From Algoriphagus aquimarinus (GTDB lineage: Bacteria; Bacteroidota; Bacteroidia; Cytophagales; Cyclobacteriaceae): a DNA stretch of 64,000 bases. The notes under the pieces are model-generated. The model had not been told where the DNA came from. It ran no database searches and worked only from the letters and a program-made list of their open reading frames with translations. Shown piece by piece: positions 55,827 to 64,000 of this stretch. Location: contig NZ_VORW01000005.1 of NCBI RefSeq assembly GCF_007997215.1, positions 124,001-188,000 on the forward strand, given 5' to 3'. The translations under genes and the position numbers were made by a program. Positions within the stretch are counted from its first letter, which is position 1. The number at the start of each line of letters is the position of its first letter.

Positions 55827-56030
55827 CTACGAGTTTTTTTCCCTTCTTACTAGTTTCACAATTCGGCTATAGATGATCTCCGCCAAATTCCAATCATATC
55901 CAGCAAAGTTGGTTGTATTATTAAATTGAATAACAACCGTATCAATGTCTTTGTGGTATTCGGCAAAACTCTGATAGCCCGGGAGCAAATTAAGACTTTC
56001 ATCGGTCACTAAAGAGAATATCTTTACCAA
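55827..56030 (-). pseudogene. 3' remnant of a beta-lactamase-type serine hydrolase
   Basis: A 67-codon frame reads LLPGYQSFAEYHKDIDTVVI then QFNNTTNFAGYDWNLAEIIY, which resembles the C-terminal part of class C beta-lactamase/serine-hydrolase proteins (PGY/F-S-S-motif, V-L-x-N-N). There is no start region or catalytic S-x-x-K. A stop lies just upstream. It looks like the leftover of a gene otherwise deleted. Confidence 0.5.
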
Positions 56031-56167
56031 TCTACTGACTACTTTTTAAGGAATGGCAGAATTAAAAATTGGCGATGGTAATAAAGTAGAAGTTTTAAAC
56101 CATCAATAAATTGCGATTTGAGGTTAACATTCCAGCCCTATTCAATTTTTCCCGTAATTTCACTCCC

Positions 56168-56689
56168 ATGAAATCTCAACCTGAAGTATGGCTTAGAGGT
56201 CCAATCGATTCCTATCCCTCAGCTCTGCAACCTGTGGCGCATGCAATCCTACAAGCACAAGAAGAAATTCATGAACTGATGCAGGATTTTCCTTCGGAAT
56301 TACTTTGGGAAAAGCCTGCAGGAATGGCCAGTCCGGGCTTTCATTTGCAGCATATGGCAGGAGTGCTGGATCGCTTGGCTACTTATGCTAAAACTGAAAT
56401 GCTCAGTAAGGAACAACTAGATTACCTGAAAAATGAAGGTGTTTCAGATAGGACCATTACAGCCGAAACTCTAGTGGAGAAATTGGACGTTCAGATCAAG
56501 AAATTCCTTCAAATCCTCTCGGAAATCGATCCAAATAAGCTTAGTGATTTTCGTGGAGTGGGCAGAGCTCAGCTACCTTCTACGATAGGCGGCTTATTAT
56601 TTCATGCTGCCGAACATACCCAGCGACATTTCGGACAATTGCTGGTTACCGTGAAGGTTTTGGTTTTACAACGGGCAGAGATTGGATAA
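56168..56689 (+). CDS. DinB-superfamily protein
   Basis: A 173-aa four-helix metalloprotein. The metal-binding His residues are in FHLQHMAGVLDRL and in LFHAAEHTQRHFGQLL. DinB-type proteins include thiol-dependent enzymes such as bacillithiol transferases. I place the start at the ATG at 56168 (MKSQPEVW); an upstream TTG at 56111 gives an unlikely N-terminus. It is monocistronic. Its 3' side holds a REP-type repeat and a terminator for the opposite gene. Confidence 0.88.
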   Translation: MKSQPEVWLRGPIDSYPSALQPVAHAILQAQEEIHELMQDFPSELLWEKPAGMASPGFHLQHMAGVLDRLATYAKTEMLSKEQLDYLKNEGVSDRTITAETLVEKLDVQIKKFLQILSEIDPNKLSDFRGVGRAQLPSTIGGLLFHAAEHTQRHFGQLLVTVKVLVLQRAEIG

Positions 56690-56710
56690 TTAAGCGTTTA
56701 AATGCATTTG

Positions 56711-56737
56711 GAATTTGGCTAAAGCCACATTCCTATT
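56711..56737. repeat. REP-like palindrome, GGCTAAAGCC family
   Basis: This unit shares TTGGCTAAAGCCACATTCC then TATTGA with the unit at 23681, differing by one added base. It is intergenic. Confidence 0.65.
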
Positions 56738-56809
56738 GAAGAAATTCGAAATACCATGGAATTCGGATCTCTATCAATTCCCTCCATCTTTAAATGGAGG
56801 CTTATAAAA

Positions 56810-56834
56810 AAGTCCCCGCTTTAGGCAGGGACTT
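56810..56834 (-). terminator. Terminator of the 56873-57151 gene
   Basis: Stem AAGTCCC/GGGACTT with inner GC pairs around TTTA. Read on the minus strand it is followed by TTTTTT. Confidence 0.85.
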
Positions 56835-56872
56835 ACTCAATTTGAATTAAAACGTATTCTTATTTTACCTCT

Positions 56873-57151
56873 TTATTCTTCGGCATCTTGTAATGCTTTG
56901 ATGTTATTGTCTGTATAATATTTATCCCGATATGCTTGAAATTCCTCTTCCAATGAGGTGACTAGGTTGAGATTGGCATCTACATTTTGCCACATATCAG
57001 GAAGCTTCTTTTCCAGCAGACCCACGCCTAAATTGATGTTATCTGCCTCTATCTTGGATATTTTTTTCAAAACAGAAGTCTGGCTGTTCTTCAAATCATC
57101 AAATTCTCTCAGGATTTTATCCATCATTTCTACTTTCTCTAACTTATCCAT
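56873..57151 (-). CDS. Small coiled-coil hypothetical protein, 92 aa
   Basis: Not a named family. The sequence is nearly all helix and coiled coil (MMDKILREFDDLKNSQTSVLKKI, LVTSLEEEFQAYRDKYYT) with acidic and basic alternation. It has no signal or membrane segment. It has its own terminator. It might act as an assembly or structural factor, but nothing shows this directly. Confidence 0.7.
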   Translation of the reverse strand: MDKLEKVEMMDKILREFDDLKNSQTSVLKKISKIEADNINLGVGLLEKKLPDMWQNVDANLNLVTSLEEEFQAYRDKYYTDNNIKALQDAEE

Positions 57152-57358
57152 GGTTCGATTTTTTTAAGTTAATAGCAATGCGCTAAGAACAAGATATAGA
57201 CTAATTATCATGCCTAAGCAAAGCCTTTTAACCCACTTTGTGAAAACAGCCCGGAGCCAAAGCATCACAATGAACCTTATCACATACCACCAAACTAGAC
57301 AAATCCTTCAGTTTTATTTCTTCGGTACACCCATTCCCCAAAGAATCTTATATTTTGC

Positions 57359-57383
57359 ATACCCTTCTTTGAAAGAAGGGTAT
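57359..57383. promoter_or_regulatory. 25-bp palindrome upstream of the cytochrome fusion gene
   Basis: Arms ATACCCTTCTTT and AAAGAAGGGTAT around a single G, 37 bp before the ATG, just after a TATATTTTG segment that resembles a Bacteroidota -7 box. It could be an operator or a transcript hairpin at the 5' end. Confidence 0.45.
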
Positions 57384-57420
57384 TGATAATAAACCTATTC
57401 ATATTCCTCTTATTCAACAG

Positions 57421-60114
57421 ATGTTTATTTCTAAAAAACTCATACTTTCCACTGGCATTTCACTGGCTATTTTTGCCAGTTGTACACCAGAAAAATCACC
57501 CTTTGACGTTTCTCCTGCCGATTCTCTGGATCCCAAAAGGATGGAAGCGCCCTACCCTGCCATTAGTATTCCTGAAGGCACTGATATGGAATCTCCGCGA
57601 TGGAAAGGAATAGATCTAACTCCTCAGCCTCCTGTAGTACCAGTTTCTGCCAATGAGGAACTAAAATCCTTTGTCCTGCAACCTGGATACAAACTAACTC
57701 CTATACTTTCTGAGCCTCAGATCCGTGAGCCTGCCGCCATTCAGTTTGATGGAAATGGTAGAATGTATGTGCTGGAACTCAGAACCTACATGCAGGATAT
57801 CGATGCCAACGGGGAATTGATGCCTACCTCGCGCATCTCCCGCTGGGAGGACAAGGACAATGATGGAGTATATGAAACCAGCGTCATCTTCTTGGATAGT
57901 TTAGTTTTTCCTCGCTATGTAGTTCCTTTTGGGAAAAACACCATTCTGTCCATGGAGTCGAATGAAGATAATGTCTATAAGTACACAGACACGGACGGTG
58001 ATGGCAAGGCAGACAAAAAAGAGCTTTTTGCTTCTGGGCTCGGAAGATCTGGCAATGTAGAGCATCAGACCAGTTTCCTGACCTGGACTATGGACAACTG
58101 GATGTACAGCACTTACAATTCCCGCAGAATTCGCTGGACTCCTGATGGAGTAATCCAAGAACCTACCGGAAATCCTTATGGACAATGGGGAGTAACCCAG
58201 GATAATTACGGTCAGGTGTGGTTCCAAGACGGTGCTGGCGGAGTACCTCAAAACTTCAATTTACCGATTGTATATGGCAATTTTGGGATCAAGGGTCAGT
58301 ACAAAGATGGCTTCAGAGAACCTTTTAGCTTGGTTAAATTGGCTGATTTCGAGCCAGGCATGCGGGAAACAAAGCCCGATAACTCCTTGAATAATGTAAC
58401 TGGATCAGCTGGAAATGATGTATTCCGAGGAGATAGGCTTCCAAAGGAAATTCAAAACAAATACTTCTACGGTGAGCCTGTAGGAAGGATTGTCCGTCAG
58501 GTAAACACTGAGAAATCAGAGGGACTTTCCTACATACAAAACCCTTACAGAGAAGCTCAGTCAGAATTCATCCAATCAACCGATCCGCTTTTCCGGCCTG
58601 TAGATATGGCCACAGCTCCTGATGGCACCATGTATATAGTAGATATGTATAGAGGCATTATTCAGCAGGGTAACTGGACTCAGGAAGGGAGTTACCTACG
58701 TACCAAAATCCAGCAGTATCAAATGGATGATATAGCAGGAAATGGCCGAATCTGGAGATTGACTTATGAGGGAATGGAGCGGAATACCGAAAAGCCAAGG
58801 ATGTATGAAGAGACTTCTGCCGAGCTAGTTCGCCATCTGAGCAATCCAAATGGCTGGTGGAGAGATCAGGCGCAGCAGTTGATCATTCTGAATCAGGACA
58901 AATCGGTGGTGAAGGACTTAGAAAAGCTAGTAAACAGTTCTGATAATGAACTGGCAAGAATACATGCATTGTGGACGCTTGAGGGATTAAATTCCTTAAA
59001 GGTGGATTTGATCAGAAAACTGATGAAAGACAGCAATCCAAAGATTCGTATTCAAGCACTCAGAGCAAGCGAAAGCCTATACAAATACGGCGAGAAAAGT
59101 CTGGCAGCAGATTATCGAACTATGGTCAAAGATGCTGATATAGATGTGGCTTTTCAGGCTTTGCTCAGTGCGTACGTTTTAAATATTGATAAAGTAGAAG
59201 AATTTATTACAACGTCTATCAAAGAGAATCCTGCTCAGAGTTTCCAAGTAGTAGGAACTCAACTCTTGGAGAAAATGGCGGAACAAAAGAAGTTGGCTGC
59301 GACGCAGTTTGCTCCTCAACAACTTGCACTTTTCAATAAGGGAAAAACCATCTTTGATGGCTATTGCTCTACTTGTCATGGTGTGAAAGGATTGGGCACT
59401 CCTACTGGCGGCGGAGAACTAATTGCCCCAGCTTTTTCTGGTTCGCCAAGACTCATGGGCCATCCAGAATATGCGGTGAAAACCCTTTTGCATGGTTTGA
59501 CGGGAGCACTAGACGGCAAGGAATATGAAGGCGTAATGATTGCCATGGACAGCAATGATGATGAGTACATCGCTGCTGTAGTCTCCTATATTCGAAATGA
59601 TTTCGGGAATTCAGGGAGTTTCGTCAGCCCAGAGTTTGTGGCACAGCTGCGGAAAGAAACAGCCGATAGAGAAGGCACTTATGAGTTTGACGAACTGATC
59701 GGAGAAATCCCAAAAGCACTTACCATTCAGGATAACTGGAAAATCACGGCTAGCAGCACAGCCCTTCAGGGAGTTGGCTCTACGAAGGATCCATCTTATG
59801 CTTTTAGCTTTAAAGGTTGGAAAACAGATGTGGCACAAGAAGCAGGCATGTGGTTCCAAGTAGAACTTCCGAAAGAAAGAAACCTCGCTGAATTGCAGTT
59901 TAACTCTGGGGATAAAGAGTATCCAAGAAAGTATAAAGTTTCTATTTCTTCCGATGGCAAAGCGTGGACTGAAGTTGCTACTGGCGAAGGAGTAAAAGGC
60001 ATGAACACTATCCATTGGAACGCCGAAAATCCTGCGAGATTCTTGAAAATAGAAGCTACGGAAAAAGGCGAAGAACCATGGGCAATGAAGCAGTTGATGC
60101 TTTTTGCTAGGTAA
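57421..60114 (+). CDS. Cytochrome c / beta-propeller / HEAT / F5-8 type C fusion lipoprotein
   Basis: An 897-aa lipoprotein (lipobox IFASC). Domain order: a beta-propeller of the membrane-bound dehydrogenase type (~85-445, with DGNGRMYVLEL and VDMATAPDGTMYIVDMYRG), HEAT-type repeats (~455-610), a cytochrome c domain with haem motif CSTCH near residue 648, and a C-terminal discoidin/F5-8C sugar-binding domain (~755-897). The propeller binds a sugar or alcohol substrate and the haem carries electrons away. Such fusions are typical of Bacteroidetes and Planctomycetes carbohydrate oxidation. It acts on the cell surface or in the periplasm. The palindrome at 57359 may control it. Confidence 0.9.
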   Translation: MFISKKLILSTGISLAIFASCTPEKSPFDVSPADSLDPKRMEAPYPAISIPEGTDMESPRWKGIDLTPQPPVVPVSANEELKSFVLQPGYKLTPILSEPQIREPAAIQFDGNGRMYVLELRTYMQDIDANGELMPTSRISRWEDKDNDGVYETSVIFLDSLVFPRYVVPFGKNTILSMESNEDNVYKYTDTDGDGKADKKELFASGLGRSGNVEHQTSFLTWTMDNWMYSTYNSRRIRWTPDGVIQEPTGNPYGQWGVTQDNYGQVWFQDGAGGVPQNFNLPIVYGNFGIKGQYKDGFREPFSLVKLADFEPGMRETKPDNSLNNVTGSAGNDVFRGDRLPKEIQNKYFYGEPVGRIVRQVNTEKSEGLSYIQNPYREAQSEFIQSTDPLFRPVDMATAPDGTMYIVDMYRGIIQQGNWTQEGSYLRTKIQQYQMDDIAGNGRIWRLTYEGMERNTEKPRMYEETSAELVRHLSNPNGWWRDQAQQLIILNQDKSVVKDLEKLVNSSDNELARIHALWTLEGLNSLKVDLIRKLMKDSNPKIRIQALRASESLYKYGEKSLAADYRTMVKDADIDVAFQALLSAYVLNIDKVEEFITTSIKENPAQSFQVVGTQLLEKMAEQKKLAATQFAPQQLALFNKGKTIFDGYCSTCHGVKGLGTPTGGGELIAPAFSGSPRLMGHPEYAVKTLLHGLTGALDGKEYEGVMIAMDSNDDEYIAAVVSYIRNDFGNSGSFVSPEFVAQLRKETADREGTYEFDELIGEIPKALTIQDNWKITASSTALQGVGSTKDPSYAFSFKGWKTDVAQEAGMWFQVELPKERNLAELQFNSGDKEYPRKYKVSISSDGKAWTEVATGEGVKGMNTIHWNAENPARFLKIEATEKGEEPWAMKQLMLFAR

Positions 60115-60155
60115 ATTAAGCTTAAGAAGTACAAAGATTTGAAAGGCTAAAAAGC

Positions 60156-60186
60156 AAAGCGATGGGAAACCCCCATCGCTTTTTTT
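60156..60186 (+). terminator. First terminator after the cytochrome fusion gene
   Basis: Stem AAAGCGATGGG/CCCATCGCTTT with a short A/C loop and a T run. Confidence 0.85.
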
Positions 60187-60387
60187 ATGAATTAAGTCTG
60201 AGGATTTATTGGTGGATATTTCAGATTTCAAGGATATTGCGCCCTGTCAGGGCTAGTATTTCTAAACTGCATTTTCACACAACGGCCTAGCGACCGTTGC
60301 TAAGGTATATTGCCCCTACAGGGCAAATTTGAAGGTTGATATTTAATGTATTGTAATAGTAACAATAGGCCTGAAAGGCTATAAAGT

Positions 60388-60418
60388 AAAGCGATGGGGT
60401 TTTCCCATCGCTTTTTTT
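60388..60418 (+). terminator. Second similar terminator
   Basis: The same stem AAAGCGATGGG/CCCATCGCTTT as the first, 232 bp further on, with a G/T loop and seven T. Confidence 0.85.
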
Positions 60419-60571
60419 GTATTTAAATCATTTGCCCTGACCGGATTGCTATCTCGAATGGCGCGATAGAAAATCATTTTAACTCTTTTGACTACTATTT
60501 AAAATCTAAACACCTATATCCTTTCAGCTCATTTCACGTACTTTTAACCCAAACCCACTAGGTAAATACAC

Positions 60572-61186
60572 ATGAAAAGATTTGTACTTGGATTTTTGGC
60601 AGCACTACTGGTTATTGGAGGCATCTGGCTCTTTACTGATAGCAGAGCGAAAGAAGCCGAACTCCAGGCTAATTCAGATATGATACAGCAGCAAATCCAG
60701 CAAGTGGGGAAGTTGATCGTGACGGAGGCCTATTATTCGCAGGTTTTTACTTATAAAAACTCACAAAAGCTTTTTCTCAACCTAGTTAGCGCAAATAAAA
60801 AAGCGTTGATTATCGCAAAGGCTAAGGCCACTGTGGAATATGACCTTAGACAGATGGAAACAAAAGTAGATGCCGATAATAAGACGGTCACAATAATAAA
60901 AATCCCGGATCCTGTGATCAATGTCTATCCAGAATTCGAATATTACGATGTAACTCAGGATTACCTGAATCAATTTGAAGGCAAAGATTACAACAACATC
61001 AAAACCAGCATTACAGCGCAGTTTCGCAAGAAAATAGATGAATCAGGACTGAAGAAAGATGCTGAAGAACGCTTGATGAGTGAGCTACTTAATATCTATA
61101 TTCTTACCAAATCCATGGGCTGGACTCTAATATATAATGAGGTAGTGATCGAAAATCCTGAGCAAATGAGTAATCTAAAAAAGTAA
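60572..61186 (+). CDS. DUF4230 family protein
   Basis: A 204-aa protein with one N-terminal membrane anchor (VLGFLAALLVIGGIWLF) and an extracytoplasmic domain. The DUF4230 pattern is seen in ELQANSDMIQQQIQQVGKLIVTEA-like text, AKATVEYDLRQMETKVDAD and a late ERLMSELLNIYILTKSMGW. The function of this family is unknown. It is monocistronic. Confidence 0.82.
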   Translation: MKRFVLGFLAALLVIGGIWLFTDSRAKEAELQANSDMIQQQIQQVGKLIVTEAYYSQVFTYKNSQKLFLNLVSANKKALIIAKAKATVEYDLRQMETKVDADNKTVTIIKIPDPVINVYPEFEYYDVTQDYLNQFEGKDYNNIKTSITAQFRKKIDESGLKKDAEERLMSELLNIYILTKSMGWTLIYNEVVIENPEQMSNLKK

Positions 61187-61200
61187 ACAAGTAATCTACC

Positions 61201-61614
61201 TTAAACCGAAGGAGCTGTCCAAGCATCAAATACGCTTTTAATGGATTTGCCGATTCGCTGAGGATCCTTAGCAATAATAGCTATTCCCAAAGCGACTAAA
61301 GTAGCAGCTACATCTAGCCCCTTTTGAATAGTACGAAGTGTCTTGATTGTCCCTTTAATATCTGCTGTAATCGTATTTATTTTCCCCAAGGAATCAGCAA
61401 CCTCATCCATAATTAATGTAGTCGCTAAAGCCAAAATATCTTCACCAGATTTCAGCAGTTTATAACGAGTTTCACCAAGTTCCTTATTCTCTTCTAGACT
61501 CAGTTTTTCCCAGTTTGCAATCCTAAAGTCCGTTATTGCTACAGAAAGATCGAAAAAGTTGTCAGACAATTGTTGTGCTTGATCGGAAGTAAGATTGGCC
61601 ATAGTATTAGTCAT
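61201..61614 (-). CDS. Hypothetical helical protein, 137 aa
   Basis: Not recognised. It is a helical protein with a weakly hydrophobic stretch (LDVAATLVALGIAIIA) near the C-terminus that could insert into a membrane. Its start overlaps the end of the lipoprotein gene by eight bases (61607-61614), so the two are translated together. The pair is probably functionally linked; neither gives a clue to the process. Confidence 0.65.
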   Translation of the reverse strand: MTNTMANLTSDQAQQLSDNFFDLSVAITDFRIANWEKLSLEENKELGETRYKLLKSGEDILALATTLIMDEVADSLGKINTITADIKGTIKTLRTIQKGLDVAATLVALGIAIIAKDPQRIGKSIKSVFDAWTAPSV

Positions 61615-62473
61615 TAAGTTTGTTGAATTCGGAGATCAGCCCCTTTACATTACTGGAGTATCCCTGCAGGAGTTCCTGAAGATTTTTGACAGAAAGCTTA
61701 TTTCTATTTTCATATAAGACTTGATGCCCCTTAGCGATTTCCGCCAAGCTTTTCCCAAATACATCCAGTTCCATTTCCTTTCGCTGTATAGCTTCCAAAG
61801 CTTGATAATAGTCTGCAGTAGCTTTGCCCTTTTCGTAATCTGAAGTGAGTGTTCTATTCATTTTCATATCCGTGTAATAGGCGTAAAGTCTCTCCCGTTT
61901 GAATCTTAGTTCCTTTTTTAGGTTGTTGCTGATGATCAACTCAAACTTTTCCAATAAAATCTGAATGGGTTCATTGGCCTGTTCTATGTACTCAACTATT
62001 TTCTTTCGCCTATAGAAATCTGTAGAGGCGCGCAAAAGGGTGTTGGAAAGACTGGAAAAGGCAGATGCCGTACGCTCTTCTATTTTCACTGGGCCAAGCT
62101 CGTCTGCAGTCAGTGTGCCTATTAGAGCGTTGCTGCTGTATTGGGTCAGCTCATTCTGAGAAAGATTTCCCAGACCTTGAAAATACCCTTCAATAGAATT
62201 ATAAAAAACCTGCGTCACACTGTCAGCCTCTTGGTAAAGTTCACAGGAGCAATCTTGAGCGCGCTTGATTTCAAAAGTTTGTATGGCCTCATCTGTACAT
62301 CTGTCCAGACAGTGTTGTAAAAAAGAATAGTCTATCTCTTCAAAATTCCTGATACTCTCAATAGAAATAGCAGAATAATCTCCGACAGTTTTAAGATTGA
62401 TACAACTAGAAATAAACAGTGGAAAAGTTATAAAAGTCAAAACTACACTTCTCTCCAAGAGATGATTTTTCAT
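61607..62473 (-). CDS. Hypothetical lipoprotein, 288 aa
   Basis: Not recognised. The signal ends FPLFISSC, giving a lipoprotein. The mature part is helical and rich in charged residues with a cysteine cluster near the start (HCLDRCTDEA and QDCSCEL), possibly disulfide-bonded. Long coiled-coil-like helices follow. It overlaps the 137-aa gene downstream. It would sit in the periplasm or outer membrane, while the partner may be in the inner membrane. Confidence 0.7.
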   Translation of the reverse strand: MKNHLLERSVVLTFITFPLFISSCINLKTVGDYSAISIESIRNFEEIDYSFLQHCLDRCTDEAIQTFEIKRAQDCSCELYQEADSVTQVFYNSIEGYFQGLGNLSQNELTQYSSNALIGTLTADELGPVKIEERTASAFSSLSNTLLRASTDFYRRKKIVEYIEQANEPIQILLEKFELIISNNLKKELRFKRERLYAYYTDMKMNRTLTSDYEKGKATADYYQALEAIQRKEMELDVFGKSLAEIAKGHQVLYENRNKLSVKNLQELLQGYSSNVKGLISEFNKLND

Positions 62474-62851
62474 ATTGAAATGGTTTAAAAATGGTTGACA
62501 GGATCAACTTGTATATGCCACTAAAAACTTACATAGCATTTACCATCAATAAGATAGGAAAAAAAATATGAGTATTTTAAATCTTAAACAATACAAAATA
62601 AAATTCCACATAATGCCTCTCGGCTTTGCTGGGTGATAGTATTCTATATAAAAGTATAGGGAAGAGAGTGAATGCATTGGAGCCGCATTCACTCTCTTCC
62701 CTAATTAAGCAAAAGTTTGGAGGCCGAGCTAAGTCCAGATCAGATTGATGTAATTCGGCCTTCTTACCAATTAAGCCCAACTATGGTTGAAGTCAGTTTT
62801 ACGCCTTCCCACTCATGATCTAACTTACATGATTTTATCTAGACACAAGAC
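62474..62851. other. Intergenic region with a 19-bp perfect hairpin
   Basis: No gene. A strong inverted repeat lies at 62657-62703 (separate entry). The rest shows nothing clear. Confidence 0.55.
62657..62703. repeat. 19-bp perfect inverted repeat
   Basis: Arms TAGGGAAGAGAGTGAATGC and GCATTCACTCTCTTCCCTA with a 9-base loop. It lies 149 bp beyond the stop of the minus-strand aldo/keto reductase. It lacks a long T run, so a recombination or REP-type role is as likely as termination. Confidence 0.6.
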
Positions 62852-63871
62852 TTACTTCCTATAAGCCGCTTGTCGCTCTACCATCCAGCCCGGGTATTGC
62901 ATTGGAAGTGGGCTTACTTCATCTATTTTCCCCAAGTCACCTTCAGTTAGCAAAAGCTGTGTAGAGTCAATATTGAGTTTCAACTGTTCCAAGGTTTTAG
63001 CCCCAATGATAGTGCTGGTAATACCTTTCTGCTGGCGAACCCAAGCTAAGGCAACCTGAGCAATACTTGCATCATGGATTTTAGCCAAATCCCCCATCAC
63101 GTCCACTAGATCATAAGCTTTTTCCTTGTCTATAGGAGGGAAATCAAATTTGGCCCTTCTAGAATCAGCATCAGCTCCATCTCTTGTAAACTTGCCAGTC
63201 AAGAAACCACCAGCTAACGGACTCCAAGGGAAAATCGCCAAATCATGAGCTTCAGCCATTGGCACCAACTCATACTCAATATCACGGCTGACGGCAGAGT
63301 AATAATATTGCAAACCCATGAACTTGTGCCAGCTTCTATAATGTGCAATCGCTTGAGCCTTAGCAACCATCCAAGCTGGCCAGTTACAAATGGCTATATA
63401 TCTGACTTTGCCAGATTCAACGATGTCGTTCAATGAGCGAACGATTTCTTCTAGTGAGGTCACAGGATCTACGCCATGTACGTAAAGAATATCGACGTAA
63501 TCCATTTGCAGTCTTTTCAAACTTGCATCTACCGAATTGAAAACATTGTATCTGGAAAGCCCCGCAGCGTTTGGCTTGTCCTTCATTTTAGCCAAAAGCT
63601 TAGTGGCTATCACCACTTCGTCCCTTGGTACATCCAGATCTAGTAATCCTTGACCCAAAAGCTCTTCTGATTGACCGAAAGAATACACATTGGCTGTATC
63701 TATAAAATTGATTCCTGATTCGACCACGGCTCCGAGCATATCATTGACTTCTTTCTGCTGCAGCTTTCCGATGTTGGACCACATATCTTCATTTTGGCCT
63801 CCAAAAGTCATGGTTCCAAAACATAATTCAGAAACCATCAATCCAGTGTTTCCTACATAATTATACTTCAT
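62852..63871 (-). CDS. Aldo/keto reductase
   Basis: A 339-aa NADPH-dependent reductase of the AKR superfamily. The catalytic tetrad is seen as D and Y in IDTANVYSFGQSEELLG, K in VIATKLLAK and H in ILYVHGVDP. NADP contacts are in IIGAKTLEQLKLN near the C-terminus. It reduces aldehydes or ketones in the cytosol. Its start at 63871 is followed by a leader with no clear operator. Confidence 0.93.
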   Translation of the reverse strand: MKYNYVGNTGLMVSELCFGTMTFGGQNEDMWSNIGKLQQKEVNDMLGAVVESGINFIDTANVYSFGQSEELLGQGLLDLDVPRDEVVIATKLLAKMKDKPNAAGLSRYNVFNSVDASLKRLQMDYVDILYVHGVDPVTSLEEIVRSLNDIVESGKVRYIAICNWPAWMVAKAQAIAHYRSWHKFMGLQYYYSAVSRDIEYELVPMAEAHDLAIFPWSPLAGGFLTGKFTRDGADADSRRAKFDFPPIDKEKAYDLVDVMGDLAKIHDASIAQVALAWVRQQKGITSTIIGAKTLEQLKLNIDSTQLLLTEGDLGKIDEVSPLPMQYPGWMVERQAAYRK

Positions 63872-64000
63872 AATAAAAAGAATTAAATAATTGAAAGTGA
63901 TAAGTGCAGTTAAAACTAAAGCTATCCAAAAACAGTTGCGTGCATGTACCCATATTTTTTATAAAAATGCAGTACAACTATCTGAAAGGATGAAAATTTA

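Larger units (their letters stand above)
60115..60571. other. Region with two similar terminators and inverted repeats
   Basis: 457 bp without a gene. Two copies of a gaaaggct-n-aaag-aaagcgatggg hairpin terminator lie at 60156 and 60388. Between them are GCCCTGTCAGGGC-type and CCCTACAGGG-type inverted repeats, so the stretch looks like a repeat-derived array. Confidence 0.6.

Noticed and set aside
1..64000. CRISPR array, tRNA or rRNA gene
   Set aside because: No regularly spaced direct repeats, cloverleaf-type sequence or rRNA signature was found on either strand by eye.

Overview
The window reads as chromosomal DNA of a Bacteroidota bacterium, most likely Cytophagales and close to Cyclobacteriaceae/Algoriphagus. 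That placement is inferred from gene content: many SPII lipoproteins, a TonB receptor grouped with imelysin, DUF4856 and HTTM genes, a cytochrome c/HEAT/F5-8C dehydrogenase-like protein, DUF4230, and GH31 and GH39 enzymes with lipoprotein or Sec signals. No rRNA, tRNA or CRISPR array was seen.

Layout. 1-3946: a leader region and a complete smc gene. 3947-10163: an accessory stretch with a truncated ORF6N gene, an M28 peptidase lipoprotein, a broken KilA-N gene, a cytochrome c lipoprotein and an NmrA-type oxidoreductase. It is punctuated by three diverged copies of the 3' end of smc (7346-7443, 9864-9928, 10044-10163). These look like displaced gene tails left by repeated integration at the smc 3' end. 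10192-22860: an AT-rich defence-type module made of a cytosine-C5 DNA methyltransferase, a 952-aa protein of unknown family, a 2012-aa DUF1998-type helicase resembling DruE of Druantia, a PD-(D/E)XK nuclease with a Cas4/AddB-like cysteine set, a small unknown protein, and on the other strand a C-protein-like regulator overlapping a C-terminally shortened Vsr repair nuclease. The nearest described system I can name is Druantia type II (methylase + helicase + two further genes).

22959-26230: an unknown gene and a beta-helix lipoprotein, followed by a decayed partial duplicate of both. 26856-33738: a GH39-like glycosidase, a large exported propeller-like lipoprotein, and an AraC regulator divergent from a two-gene ribulose-monophosphate operon (hxlB-hxlA), probably for formaldehyde detoxification. 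34170-40314: a four-gene operon (DUF4856, imelysin-like, HTTM, TonB receptor) that looks like an iron-uptake unit with two operator-like repeats upstream. A 153-bp MITE lies in two nearly identical copies at 33993 and 41736, each with an 8-bp target duplication.

40849-64000: mostly ordinary chromosomal genes. These are an NTF2-like protein, a GT34-like glycosyltransferase, an outer-membrane protein with an overlapping lipoprotein hydrolase, Hsp20, GH31, TerC, an NSS transporter with a tiny overlapping second subunit gene, an epimerase, a flavoprotein, a hydrolase, a serine-hydrolase remnant, DinB, the 897-aa cytochrome fusion, DUF4230, an unknown lipoprotein pair and an aldo/keto reductase. 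Intergenic regions carry a family of short REP-like palindromes (core GGCTAAAGCC) and several clear hairpin terminators.
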